The notes under the pieces: generated by a model | Databases searched by the model: none | Told to the model about the DNA's origin: nothing | The model's input: only the letters and a program-made list of their open reading frames with translations | Position numbers and translations under genes: made by a program | Part shown: piece after piece, positions 53,111-62,022 of the stretch | How positions within the stretch are numbered: the first letter of the stretch is position 1 | Layout of the letters: each line of letters starts with the position of its first letter | Source: an uncultured Pseudomonadales bacterium | GTDB taxonomy: Bacteria > Pseudomonadota > Gammaproteobacteria > Pseudomonadales > Azotimanducaceae | Direction of reading: 5' to 3' | Assembly (NCBI GenBank): GCA_951813295.1 | Contig: CATOTI010000002.1 | Coordinates: 806,001-870,000, forward strand | Length of the DNA: 64,000 nucleotides

Positions 53111-53863
53111 TCACGTGCGCGCCGGGTACTCCCAGATTCCCTGCTCGTTCACGGCATAGACGTAGCGATAGCCGATGTGGCGATTTCGCCTGATCGAGTT
53201 GTCGATTTCGAGAAGCCATACGTCCGCCGGGTCGTCCGTGTCGAGGCGCATGGCGACGACGGCGTGGTGTTCCCGCTCGCGACGCTCGTAGGCGACGAGA
53301 ACACGCAGTCGTTCCGCCGGTACGCCGAGTTCTCGTAGCAGGAAGTACTTCGACGTGGCGAAGTCTTCACAGTCGCCGCCGTGGCGAATGAAGTCTTCGA
53401 GAGTGGTCCAGTGGTTGCGGAGTCGGTCCGTCGCCACCGCCTCGGCGATCGCCTTGGACCGATCCCGACGGTAGTGGCGCCCATTGACGTAGCGATTGAC
53501 CAGCCGGAGCTGTTGGTCTTCAGTCAACGTTTTGGCACGTCGAAGAAGCGTGCCGGCAGCGCGCAGGTGCTTGGGGCAGACGTCGGCATCCGCAACACAG
53601 GCACGAAGCCCATCGAGTTCGACCTCGTGTCGGGCCAGCACCGCCGACCATGCCGGCCACGCCTCGGCGGGTCCGAGATAACCGCGCTCGTCCAGGCGAT
53701 AACCGGATCGATAGGTGTCGCCCGCACACCCAAACAAGGCGAATACGGACAGCAAGAAGACGGCTTGTCCGACGTAACGAGATGCGCGGAACGATCTCGC
53801 AGGATTACGATCAACCGTCGTTACGTCAGGGGGATGTGCTATCCAAACCCGGCTGATCGTCAT
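53111..53863 (-). CDS. Transglutaminase-like cysteine peptidase (BTLCP), lipoprotein
   Basis: About 250 aa. Seen: a hydrophobic signal ending in a lipobox LFALFGCAG-like stretch (SVFALFGC, lipid on Cys), then the peptidase with HGGDCEDFATSKYFLLRELG (catalytic Cys), REREHHAVVAM (His) and WLLEIDNSI (Asp), the Cys-His-Asp order of bacterial transglutaminase-like cysteine proteases. The n-region from the only available ATG (53863) is unusually long, about 40 residues, and this start overlaps the 5' end of the opposite gene by about 23 bp. It likely acts in the periplasm. Confidence 0.85.
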   Translation of the reverse strand: MTISRVWIAHPPDVTTVDRNPARSFRASRYVGQAVFLLSVFALFGCAGDTYRSGYRLDERGYLGPAEAWPAWSAVLARHEVELDGLRACVADADVCPKHLRAAGTLLRRAKTLTEDQQLRLVNRYVNGRHYRRDRSKAIAEAVATDRLRNHWTTLEDFIRHGGDCEDFATSKYFLLRELGVPAERLRVLVAYERREREHHAVVAMRLDTDDPADVWLLEIDNSIRRNRHIGYRYVYAVNEQGIWEYPART

Positions 53864-55037
53864 CGTTTTGCTCGCCGCGCTCTCGGGTTGCAACAGTATG
53901 CCCGCACTACCGATCGTGAGTGATGCGGATCGAGCGCATCTATTGTCCGGCCGCCTCGCCTTCGGCGAAGTCGTCCCGGCCGCGCCGACGATCGACCCGC
54001 TCAAGACCAACGACCCAATTCAGGATTTTCTCGCGCCCATCCGCGAGTTCCGCTCGTCCAACGAGCGCCTGCGTCACCTGATCGCGGCGCTCGAAGAGAA
54101 TGGATTCCTGAACTTCCGCTACGAAGAAGCGCTGACTCAGACAGCCGCCGACACCTTCGTCTCAGGCGCCGGCAACTGTCTTTCCTATACCAACCTTTTC
54201 GTATCTCTTGCGCGCGAACTTGGTCTTCGCGCGCGCTATCAACGAGTCGACGTACCGCCGACGTGGGATTTCGACAATGATCTGCTCATTCGGAGTAACC
54301 ACGTCAACGTCATCATCCCGCACGTCAGGACGTCGACCGGCCAGCCCTTCGTGATGGATTTCAACTACGTCGAACCCGAAATGGATTTCCCGCGTTGGGG
54401 TGTCAGCGACGAACATGCGTTTGCGCTGATGTACGCCAACTTGTCCGTCGAAGCTCTCCGAGACCGCGATCTGAAACACGCCTTTTCGTTGCAGAAAAAG
54501 GCGATCGAACTCGATTCCAGCAACGCTGACCATTGGGTCAACCTTGGCGTGATCTACGCGCAAGCCGGCGCAACGGACCTGGCCGAGAAAGCGTTCGTCA
54601 TCGCGCTCCGGCGTAGCTGGAAACGAACCCCCGCCCTCGCCGGACTCGCCGCGCTCTGCCGCGACACGGGCCGGATTGAGACAGCGAAACGAATAGAGAC
54701 GACGGTTCGGCGCGCACGTAAACGAAATCCCTTCTACCACCTGGCGCTCGGCGAAGCCGCTTACGAATCGGACCGGTACACAAACGCCCTCGCCTCGTTC
54801 GATCGCGCGATCGCGTTGCGGCCCCGAACCGGCGCTTTCCACTTCATGCGTGGACTCACGCTTTATCAGCTCGGGAAGGTCGCCGCCGCTGAGCGCGGCA
54901 TGCGCCTTGCGATGGAGTACGGGCAGGTCGACGACTTTGTACGGCGCTACTACACCGATCTCGTGGCTTTCGTCGACACCGTCGCACCGTCCACCGATCG
55001 TGGCCGGACGCCACTCCGCGCTGGGTGGCGCCTCTAG
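53841..55037 (+). CDS. Transglutaminase-like domain plus TPR protein, lipoprotein with non-standard start
   Basis: About 398 aa. Seen: IQTRLIVIVLLAALSGC, a classical lipoprotein signal with lipobox LSGC; a transglutaminase-like core with GAGNCLSYTNLFVSLARELG (Cys), RSNHVNVII (His) and VMDFN (Asp); then TPR helices (DHWVNLGVIYAQAGATDLAEKA, FYHLALGEAAYESDRYTNALASF, AFHFMRGLTLYQLGKVAAAE). No ATG, GTG or TTG precedes the signal in this frame. An AGGGGG at 53828-53833 stands 7 bases before an ATC at 53841 that would give the signal exactly; the next TTG (53868) lies inside the hydrophobic core. So an ATC start or an ATG-to-ATC change is proposed. Start uncertain, family secure. Confidence 0.8.
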   Translation: MQTRLIVIVLLAALSGCNSMPALPIVSDADRAHLLSGRLAFGEVVPAAPTIDPLKTNDPIQDFLAPIREFRSSNERLRHLIAALEENGFLNFRYEEALTQTAADTFVSGAGNCLSYTNLFVSLARELGLRARYQRVDVPPTWDFDNDLLIRSNHVNVIIPHVRTSTGQPFVMDFNYVEPEMDFPRWGVSDEHAFALMYANLSVEALRDRDLKHAFSLQKKAIELDSSNADHWVNLGVIYAQAGATDLAEKAFVIALRRSWKRTPALAGLAALCRDTGRIETAKRIETTVRRARKRNPFYHLALGEAAYESDRYTNALASFDRAIALRPRTGAFHFMRGLTLYQLGKVAAAERGMRLAMEYGQVDDFVRRYYTDLVAFVDTVAPSTDRGRTPLRAGWRL

Positions 55038-55038
55038 A

Positions 55039-56490
55039 TCAGCGCAGCGCCGGCGGCGGAACGAATCCGCCGATTTCCTGGGCGATGAGCCGCGCGAATT
55101 CGATCGTGCGGAGATCGCGCAGCGGTGCGCTCACCGCCTGGACGCCGATAGGCAATCCATCCTTCGACGGTCCGGTTGGGAAAACCGTACTCGGCAAATA
55201 CGAATTGACGATCAAGCCCGACCAGAACGACTGCTGGAAATACGGCTGATCGACGCCGTCGACGTTGATCGTTCGCTCGGCGAAGGGGCGGTGGTCGTGC
55301 GGGAACGCATCGGTCGCCATCTGCGGACAGATCAGGATGTCCCAGTCGTCGAAAAACGCATCCCATGCGACGCGAAGCTTCTCCCGCCGATAATTGGTGC
55401 GGATCCAATCCCGGTGGCTCAAGACAGCGGCGCGGGCATTGACGGCCTCGGAGGACTGATCGTTCGGATCGAGTGAGTCGACGTAGGCCTGCACTCGGGA
55501 GACCGCCTCCGGTTTCAAACCGGTGCTCATGACCGAGTTCAAGAGGGTCTGGTAGTTGCGATGCGCGTCGGCGGCATCGAAGTTCGGCCGGGCCGTGTCC
55601 GAAACGGTGGCGCCCAGCTTCGCGAGGACGTCGGCGACCATGACGACCCGATCGGCCACTTCGATCGACACCGGCGCGAGCGCGTCGGTCGGCCAGACGG
55701 CCACTCTGAGATCGGCAAGCCGTCCGAAATCGGCCGCGGGTAGATCGAGAGACCACGCCACTGCTTCGCGCGGCGCCGGCCCTGCCATGATGTTCATAGC
55801 GACACGTAGATCATCCGCGCCTCGGGCGAGCGGACCGCAGACCGACAGGTCGGCGTCGGGGACGTTCGGAATGAGTTCGTGCCCCTGCATCGGGATGATC
55901 CCGTAGGTTGGTTTGTGGCCAAAAACCCCATTGAAGTGCGCCGGGTTACGAATCGACCCACCGATGTCCGAGCCCGCCTCCAACGCCGCAAAACCCGCGG
56001 CGAGGGACGCGCCGCTGCCGCCCGAGGACCCGCCCGGCGTTCGTTCGACGTTCCACGGATTGCCGGTGGTGCCATAGATCGGGTTGTAACTCTGATAGTC
56101 CGCCAGATCCGTCGGCACGTTGGTCTTGCCGACGAAGTGTGCGCCAGCGGCGCGGAACCGGCTGACGGCGAGGCCGTCGGCTGCCGCCACATTGTCCTTG
56201 AACGCCTCGACGCCCCACGTCGACGATGTCCCGGCGATCACATACGACTCCTTGATCGTCATTGGGACGCCGTGTAGCGGGCCGAGCGATTCGCCGCGCG
56301 CCAGTGCCGCGTCGGCGGCTTGGGCTTCTTCACGCGCTTCCTCGAACCGGCGAACGATCACAGCGTTGATCGTTCCGTCGTAACGTTCGATCCGATCGAT
56401 GTAATGATTCGTGAGCTCGAGCGAACTCACCTCTTTGGTCGCGATCTTTTGCGCGAGTTCGAGTGCGGTAGCAAAGGCAAGTTCGTCCAT
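55039..56490 (-). CDS. Amidase signature family enzyme
   Basis: A 483-aa amidase with the Ser-cisSer-Lys triad. Seen: LHGVPMTIKESYV (Lys), the signature TPGGSSGGSGASLAAGFAALEAGSDIGGSI (cis-Ser and nucleophile Ser region), NPAHFNGVFGHKPTYG, and a VCGPLARGADDL block. It resembles GatA-like or general amidases, but GatB/GatC partners are absent, so it is probably a catabolic amidase. ATG at 56490 after GAGGAG. Its 3' end abuts the transglutaminase/TPR gene (1 bp); 27 bp separate it from the upstream SDR. Confidence 0.92.
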   Translation of the reverse strand: MDELAFATALELAQKIATKEVSSLELTNHYIDRIERYDGTINAVIVRRFEEAREEAQAADAALARGESLGPLHGVPMTIKESYVIAGTSSTWGVEAFKDNVAAADGLAVSRFRAAGAHFVGKTNVPTDLADYQSYNPIYGTTGNPWNVERTPGGSSGGSGASLAAGFAALEAGSDIGGSIRNPAHFNGVFGHKPTYGIIPMQGHELIPNVPDADLSVCGPLARGADDLRVAMNIMAGPAPREAVAWSLDLPAADFGRLADLRVAVWPTDALAPVSIEVADRVVMVADVLAKLGATVSDTARPNFDAADAHRNYQTLLNSVMSTGLKPEAVSRVQAYVDSLDPNDQSSEAVNARAAVLSHRDWIRTNYRREKLRVAWDAFFDDWDILICPQMATDAFPHDHRPFAERTINVDGVDQPYFQQSFWSGLIVNSYLPSTVFPTGPSKDGLPIGVQAVSAPLRDLRTIEFARLIAQEIGGFVPPPALR

Positions 56491-56517
56491 TCGAGACTCC
56501 TCGGGGTGCTGGCGGTT

Positions 56518-57510
56518 TTAACTTTTCGCGTCCGTTGCGGCGCGTCGTCCCATCTCTTGAAACATCGGTCCCTTCAGAATCGCGGACGGTCGCGCGGCGT
56601 CGCCGCGCAACGCATCGGCGTTGTCGATCTGTTGATCGAGCAGATTCTCGACGCGTTCCTTGATGATCGCCAACGCATCGAACGGAAAATCGTGGTCGAC
56701 GTAAGGCCGGACGTTGTCGGTGATCACATAGGCCTTGCCGGCCGCGATCTGATCGAAGACCTGTTGCGCGTGCCGTTCCGGCCTCATCGCGAGGCCCTCC
56801 GGACCAAAGTCCTGCGCCACAAGTTGATCGGCACGCGCCGTGCCATCCCGGACCGAGCGATTGGCGCGGCTCGTCGCACCCAGCGCCGTCTGAACGATGC
56901 AAGGGCAGAGCACGTGAACGCGGACCTGCGGAGCGTTTGCGGCGAGTTCGAACGACAACGATTCGGTCAGTGCGACGACTGCATGTTTGCTCGCTTGATA
57001 CGCGGCACCGCCGCCGTCGCCGCGTACCAGCCCGCCCACGGATGCCGTGTTGCAGATGATGCTCTGCCGCGCCTGCTCACGAAGACGCGGGACAAAAGCA
57101 TGGATCGTGTTGACGACGCCGATGACGTTGACGCCCAGCGTCGTCCGCCATTCATCGAGCGAACTCTTGAGAACCGTCCGATTGAAAATGACGCCAGCAT
57201 TCGCGAAGACAGCACCGATCTCCGGGCGGCCCCAGGTCGCGTCGATGATCTCGAGCGAACGGGCCAGCGACTCGGGCTCGGTGACATCAGCTTCGATCGC
57301 GACACATTCCGCCCCAGGAAAACGCTCCCGCAAACGGGACACGGCATCGTCGACGAGATGTTGATGCAAGTCGATGAGCGCCACCCTCATGCCCAGTTCG
57401 ACGGCCTTCAAAGCGATACCCCAACCGATGCCGTTGTTGCCCGCGCCGGTGACGACGGCCACGCCGCCCGCGAGTTCGTCGAGATCGAGCGGCCCTTGCT
57501 GTCGGCTCAT
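56518..57510 (-). CDS. Short-chain dehydrogenase/reductase
   Basis: A 330-aa SDR. Seen: VVTGAGNNGIGWGIA (cofactor loop), VFANAGVIFN (NAG), SIICNTASVGG (Ser) and YQASKHAVVALTES (YxxxK). Longer than the 250-aa norm because of a C-terminal helical extension. Strong GGAGGAGGGAAG before the ATG at 57510. It precedes the amidase by 27 bp and follows the DedA-rhodanese gene by 93 bp. Substrate unknown. Confidence 0.9.
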   Translation of the reverse strand: MSRQQGPLDLDELAGGVAVVTGAGNNGIGWGIALKAVELGMRVALIDLHQHLVDDAVSRLRERFPGAECVAIEADVTEPESLARSLEIIDATWGRPEIGAVFANAGVIFNRTVLKSSLDEWRTTLGVNVIGVVNTIHAFVPRLREQARQSIICNTASVGGLVRGDGGGAAYQASKHAVVALTESLSFELAANAPQVRVHVLCPCIVQTALGATSRANRSVRDGTARADQLVAQDFGPEGLAMRPERHAQQVFDQIAAGKAYVITDNVRPYVDHDFPFDALAIIKERVENLLDQQIDNADALRGDAARPSAILKGPMFQEMGRRAATDAKS

Positions 57511-57603
57511 CTTCCCTCCTCCTGATGCGTTGAAACCTCGGACCGCCCGCGCGGCACTAACCGAACGGCAGAGTATTTTGCGAGATGAGAAGAACTGCCA
57601 GTG

Positions 57604-58554
57604 CTACTCGTCGGCGACGCGCACGATCGAGAAACCGGCGTCGACCCAATCATCGAACCCACCCGCCAGCGGATAGACGTTGGGGATGCCGTGCTTACGC
57701 AAGTAAAGCGCCACCCGGGCGCTCGAGGCTTCACTCGGTCACGTGCAGACGAGAACCACGTCGTAGCGAGTCGGAATCTCGTCCCGCCGTTTCGGCACTT
57801 CGTCAATCGGGATCCGCAGCGATCCCGGGATCGCGTTGGGGTTCTGTTCGTAGTCGAGTCGCTGGCGAAGATCGACGATCGTCGTCTGCTCCCCCGCCTT
57901 CATCCGTTGATCGAGATCCTGGGCGGTCATTCGTCGTAACCGATGGCCGCGCAGGAAAAGCGCCCACTGCACGGCCTTGAAGATGCCGTAGATCAGGATC
58001 AGGCCCGCAAAGCCGAGCCCGACTCCGCCCGAGATGTCTTCAAGGAGCTTGATCATGGCGGCGACCTGGGATTCGAAGAAGAATCCGATCGCGAGAAACG
58101 GGCCGAGATAGACCAAGGTTCCGAGAGCGTCGAGCGCGAGGAATCCGGCAAAAGGCACCCCGACGAAGCCCGTCGATGCCGGCGCGAGCGTTTGCACGCC
58201 GGGAAGATACTTCGCGATCACCAGCGTCACGGGGCCATAGCGGCTGAAGGCCTGACGGGTCGAACTCACGCAGCTATCGGGTTCGAGGGACAGCCGGCAG
58301 ACCGTCGAGATTGCGCGCGCACCGCCGTAACGTCCCAGCACATACCAGAGCGAATCGGCGAGCAAGGTCGCGACCGACGCCACGATCACGACCGTCGTGA
58401 GGTCGAGTTGGCCGGCCGCGGTGGTGGCACCAGCGGCTACCAATAGGGGAATCGAAGGCAAAGGCAGGGCCGCCTGGTCCGCGAACACCCAGAGAAAAAT
58501 CAGCGTGTAGCCGTAATTCTCGAGAAACGTGAAAACGAGGTTCGTTTCTTCCAA
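57604..58554 (-). CDS. DedA-rhodanese fusion with in-frame TGA: candidate selenoprotein
   Basis: Conventional reading stops at a TGA (57739-57741) after 271 residues, but the frame continues 44 codons to a TAG at 57604. The first part is a DedA-family inner-membrane protein (FADQAALPLPSIPLLVAAG, WYVLGRYGGARA, RYGPVTLVIAKYLPGVQTLAP), then a rhodanese domain: TTIVDLRQRLDYEQNP, AIPGSLRIPIDE, DVVLVCT-TGA-PSEASSARVALYL, then VYPLAGGFDDWVDAG, the normal rhodanese end. In DedA-rhodanese fusions I recall a CxCP motif in this loop; here the second position is TGA, so selenocysteine at residue 272 is the simplest explanation. A hairpin follows (57706-57724). Start is TTG at 58554. A nonsense mutation or sequence error is the alternative. 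Confidence 0.75.
57706..57724 (-). promoter_or_regulatory. Candidate bacterial SECIS hairpin
   Basis: On the coding (minus) strand, 21 nt after the in-frame UGA of the DedA-rhodanese gene, GAGCGCC pairs with GGCGCUU over 7 bp (one G-U) around the loop CGGGU. Further outer pairs (AAG with CUU) are possible. Position and a G in the first two loop bases agree with the general bacterial SECIS description, which requires the apical loop 16-37 nt downstream of the UGA. In a GC-rich gene a hairpin of this size can also occur by chance. Confidence 0.55.
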
Positions 58555-58587
58555 GGCCTACTCTTCCAAAGCCTTCTCGTTCAAGGG

Positions 58588-61044
58588 CTACGAGCCGAAG
58601 CGATAGCGCAGCTTCATGATGAGGAAATCGGCGTCCGCATCGCTCACCACCGACGAAAAGAGCTGCGGGAAGGTCTCGTCCACCGTGGCGGTGGGTAAGC
58701 GACCGCCACGGTTGTACACGACAAAGAGATCCGAGAGCGGCGCCAGCTGCCATCGATAGCGAACCTGCATGGTGAGATCGCTGACAGCGAAATCAGCCGC
58801 GTCCTGCGACGTCGGTTGCGTGCCTTCGAGCAACGCGCCGCCGCCGATCGGAACTTCGTAGCGCGCGTCTTCGAATGCCTTGATCGCCGCCCACTCGAGT
58901 TCAAAGCGGAGCTGTTGGTTGGCCGTAAAGAACGCTTCGACGCGAAACCGTGGACCCCATTGCTCCGACTCGTAGGCCGAGAAATCCCGCTCACCGCGAT
59001 GGATCAACCAGGCGTCGCGCTGCGTATACCGGGTACGCAACGACAGATGCAGTCGATCGATCGGCCGGAGCGTGACCGACCCGGAGACCTGCCGACGCGT
59101 GCCGCCTTCGCTCTCCGTTCGAACGTCCATGCCGAGTCCGTAGATCACCTTCTTGGCAAAGTCCGTGTTCCAGTCGAGCGCGACGCGCCACTCCTCGTCG
59201 CGGCGGCAATCACCATTGCCACGGCTGTTGCGATCGTCCCAGCTCCGCGGCTGATAGGAGAACCGGCCATTCAGGCGCTGTTGGTTCTGATACTCCCACC
59301 GCCGGCTGAGCGACACGTTGCCGCCGAGGAAGCGAGAATCCGTCGAGTAGGTCAGCCACGAGTTGAGCGACGTCCGTCGGTCGCGCCAACCCGCACCGTT
59401 CGACTCGCGCCGAGAGAATCCATAACCCGCGGACATGATGTCGTTGCGGTTCAGGAAACCCAGATCGTTGAGATCGAGCGAGTCATCACGGTAGTCCAGG
59501 CTGACGGAGTGCGAATCGCCCCGCCGTGGTGAGAAATGCGCATCGACGAACGCCCCGACGCCGGTCGCTGCCGGGGTATCGCTCACCAGAATCTGGGCGT
59601 CGTAGGCGAACTTACCGTCGGCCGTACGGCGGTGAATATCGATCCCGTTGACCACCGCATCGCGGTTCGGATGCGAGGCGATCGTCCCCATCCAGCCGAG
59701 CGCCGAACGGCCGTTGCCATTGACGACTTCGTGCGAAAGCCGCGCCACGCCGAACTCCCGACCGGGCGCGTGGACGACCGCTTCAACGCCATCAAGAACG
59801 GCCAGCGGCGTGTCCGACTCGAACGCGGTCAGCAGGCCATAGCGAAAGTTGCCGACCTGCCCGGTCGTCTTGAGCGCCCCCTCGAGATCGACCGGCCGAT
59901 TCGCGCCAGCACTATCGAAAAAGCCGCTCTCCAGCGCGTCCGGGCTACCGCGTCGACCGTTGACGCTCGATCCCATCCGCCGGGTGTGCAGCATCGTCAA
60001 AGGCGAGTTCCAGGTCGCCCGCGGAGAGGCGATGAAAACCTCCTGGTTCTCGATGAAGAACAGCCGCTTCTCGGGAAAAAACGTCTCGAAGGCGGAAAAG
60101 TTGATCACGACATCGTCGGCTTCCATCTGACCGAAGTCCGGATTCAACGTCGCAAAGAGACTGAAGTTGGCCGACGGCCGCCAGAAGACGTCCGCCCCCG
60201 CGTTCACGTCCGTCGTGTCGGTCGCGCCATCGCGGCTCGCCGACAGGTACGGAAAGATGCTGTATTCCTGCCGCGGCTCGACGCCGCGAACCTCGATCGG
60301 CTGCAGCGCCGACATGAAGCGAGGTTGCGTACGCGGAAGATACGGCCACCCCCAACTTTCGTTGATCTGGCCAAGCTCCCGCGTCACGACAATCCCCATC
60401 GTGCGCGTGTCACCGTCGCTCGCCGGCATATTCATCATCGCCCAGGGCAGGAAAAACTCCGCCGACCAGCCTTCGTCATGCCGCGACGACGTGCCATGCC
60501 ATGGACCATCCCAACTGCGCTCGAAGTTGCGCTCCGGCAAGACGATGCCATCGCCCAACGTCCCCCCGAGAGCCACCTGAAAGTAATACCCGTAAAGACC
60601 AACGCCCGAGCTATCGACGATCACCTGCACGCTATCGCGGCGCATGAAACTGTCGCGCGACGAAAGCCGCCCGACAAGCGACTCGACCGGCTGCACGTTG
60701 TAGATCCCGATATAGAGACCCCGACGGGTCTGCACGAAACGCGTGCGCGTCGGATAACGCCCCGGCGCGCCACTGTCGGGATCCACGACCCGCATCGAAT
60801 CGACCACCGGTAACGTCGACCAGATCGACTCATCGAGAACCCCGTCGATCCGAATCTCGGGATTCTCGGAAAACTCGATCGGGATCGCGTGCTCTTCGCC
60901 CGGTAGCGCGAGCATCGAGAGGTTTTCGCCCCACAAAACGCCGCCAGCGACGCAGAGCGCGGCGGCAAACCATCCCCGCCATCGACCGACGCTCACTGCA
61001 GGATAACGCTTCGTCCAAGTCGAATTACTGATCGAGTTTTCCAC
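58588..61044 (-). CDS. DUF5916 outer-membrane barrel protein with CBM9-like N-terminal domain
   Basis: About 818 aa. Seen: a signal-like segment (GWFAAALCVAGGVLWGE), a CBM9-like N-terminal domain (IRIDGVLDESIWSTLP, TRTRFVQTRRGLYIGI, WSAEFFLPWAMM), the block NPDFGQMEADDVVINFSAFETFFPEKR, and after it many alternating beta strands ending in FLIMKLRYRFGS with a C-terminal aromatic-rich strand, as in outer-membrane barrels. DUF5916 proteins are thought to be surface exported; no function is proven. The start is uncertain (GTG at 61044 or 60996, TTG at 61065). It precedes the DedA gene by 33 bp. Confidence 0.82.
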   Translation of the reverse strand: MENSISNSTWTKRYPAVSVGRWRGWFAAALCVAGGVLWGENLSMLALPGEEHAIPIEFSENPEIRIDGVLDESIWSTLPVVDSMRVVDPDSGAPGRYPTRTRFVQTRRGLYIGIYNVQPVESLVGRLSSRDSFMRRDSVQVIVDSSGVGLYGYYFQVALGGTLGDGIVLPERNFERSWDGPWHGTSSRHDEGWSAEFFLPWAMMNMPASDGDTRTMGIVVTRELGQINESWGWPYLPRTQPRFMSALQPIEVRGVEPRQEYSIFPYLSASRDGATDTTDVNAGADVFWRPSANFSLFATLNPDFGQMEADDVVINFSAFETFFPEKRLFFIENQEVFIASPRATWNSPLTMLHTRRMGSSVNGRRGSPDALESGFFDSAGANRPVDLEGALKTTGQVGNFRYGLLTAFESDTPLAVLDGVEAVVHAPGREFGVARLSHEVVNGNGRSALGWMGTIASHPNRDAVVNGIDIHRRTADGKFAYDAQILVSDTPAATGVGAFVDAHFSPRRGDSHSVSLDYRDDSLDLNDLGFLNRNDIMSAGYGFSRRESNGAGWRDRRTSLNSWLTYSTDSRFLGGNVSLSRRWEYQNQQRLNGRFSYQPRSWDDRNSRGNGDCRRDEEWRVALDWNTDFAKKVIYGLGMDVRTESEGGTRRQVSGSVTLRPIDRLHLSLRTRYTQRDAWLIHRGERDFSAYESEQWGPRFRVEAFFTANQQLRFELEWAAIKAFEDARYEVPIGGGALLEGTQPTSQDAADFAVSDLTMQVRYRWQLAPLSDLFVVYNRGGRLPTATVDETFPQLFSSVVSDADADFLIMKLRYRFGS

Positions 61045-61171
61045 TAGATGAGCCCGCCCGGGCAATCGCGCAATCTATCATTTTCACGATCGGCATCGAA
61101 GCGTCACTGACGGCAAGATGCTGTTTCTCCAGCGGTTTTCGGGAGTTTTTGCTCTTTTATGGGGTGGGGAA

Positions 61172-62007
61172 CCGGCCAGCGGGCGATCTGGAAACCATCG
61201 ATCCAACGGCAGTTTGAGGCTGCGATTTCCTGGCTTTTTCTTCTAGGGGGGACCCTCCGGGTCCCCCCTAGGACCCCCCTGCGTCGCGGCTCGCGCCGCG
61301 CCGGCTCGAGGTCATCGATTTCGCTGATTGGGGTTTGCCGGCTTTAGAACTAATTTGCCCTTAGAAAGTCTGTAGCGAACCGACCAGCCTGCAAATCCTT
61401 TCCAGGAAATCGAGCGAAGGAAATTGCAGGATCCTGCGAATCGCGCTCAACATCGGACAACGCCTTCCGGCGAACACGCCAACCCCGGGGGCCCCGCGCG
61501 CAACGCGCGCAGGGGGGAACCACCCGCAGCGATTCCGCGCCACGACTTAAGCGCGCGGCGAGATTCCCCCATCCGCCAACTCAGACTTCGCGCCGATCCG
61601 GCGGGGGCGTGGGGGCAGAGCCCCCACAAGAAAAAGCAATCAGAATCCCAGCCTACTCCTCCGGTTAGTCAGAGCTTCCCAGCCCACCAAACCAACGCTT
61701 TCCAGATCATCGAACGGCACGTCCGAGCACATCCTGCAAACCCGACGAAACCATCCTGCGAATCCGCACGACATTGACCGACGCCTTCCGGCGGCAACGC
61801 CCATGACCCGGGGTCCCCGCGCGCAACGCGCGTAGGGGGGAACCACCCGCAGCGATTCCGCGCCGCACTGGGCGCGCGGCGAGATTCCCCCATCCGCCAA
61901 CTCAGACTCAGCGCCGATCCGGCGGGGGCGTGGGGGCGGAGCCCCCACAAGAATGAGCAAGCTGCAATCCAGCCTACTCCTCCGGTTAGTCAGAGCTTCC
62001 CAGCCCG
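61172..62007 (-). repeat. Composite GC-rich intergenic repeat, right copy (inverted)
   Basis: This copy mirrors the one at 5860-6735 with the order reversed on the plus strand: core element (about 61172-61390) containing the 57-nt block (61308-61364) and a 29-nt hairpin with a 13-bp perfect stem (61243-61271), then two tandem units (about 61391-61686 and 61687-62007) ending in ccggttagtcagagcttccc. The 57-nt core is identical to the left copy. Internal GC-rich hairpins gtgggggcAGAgcccccac and gtgggggcGGAgcccccac occur at about 61611 and 61931. No protein-coding potential is seen. The rest of the gap 61045-61171 shows nothing clear. Boundaries approximate. Confidence 0.85.
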
Positions 62008-62022
62008 CAATCTCCCACCCAC

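Noticed and set aside
61243-61271. Hairpin taken as an intrinsic terminator
   Set aside because: No T-tract follows on either strand.
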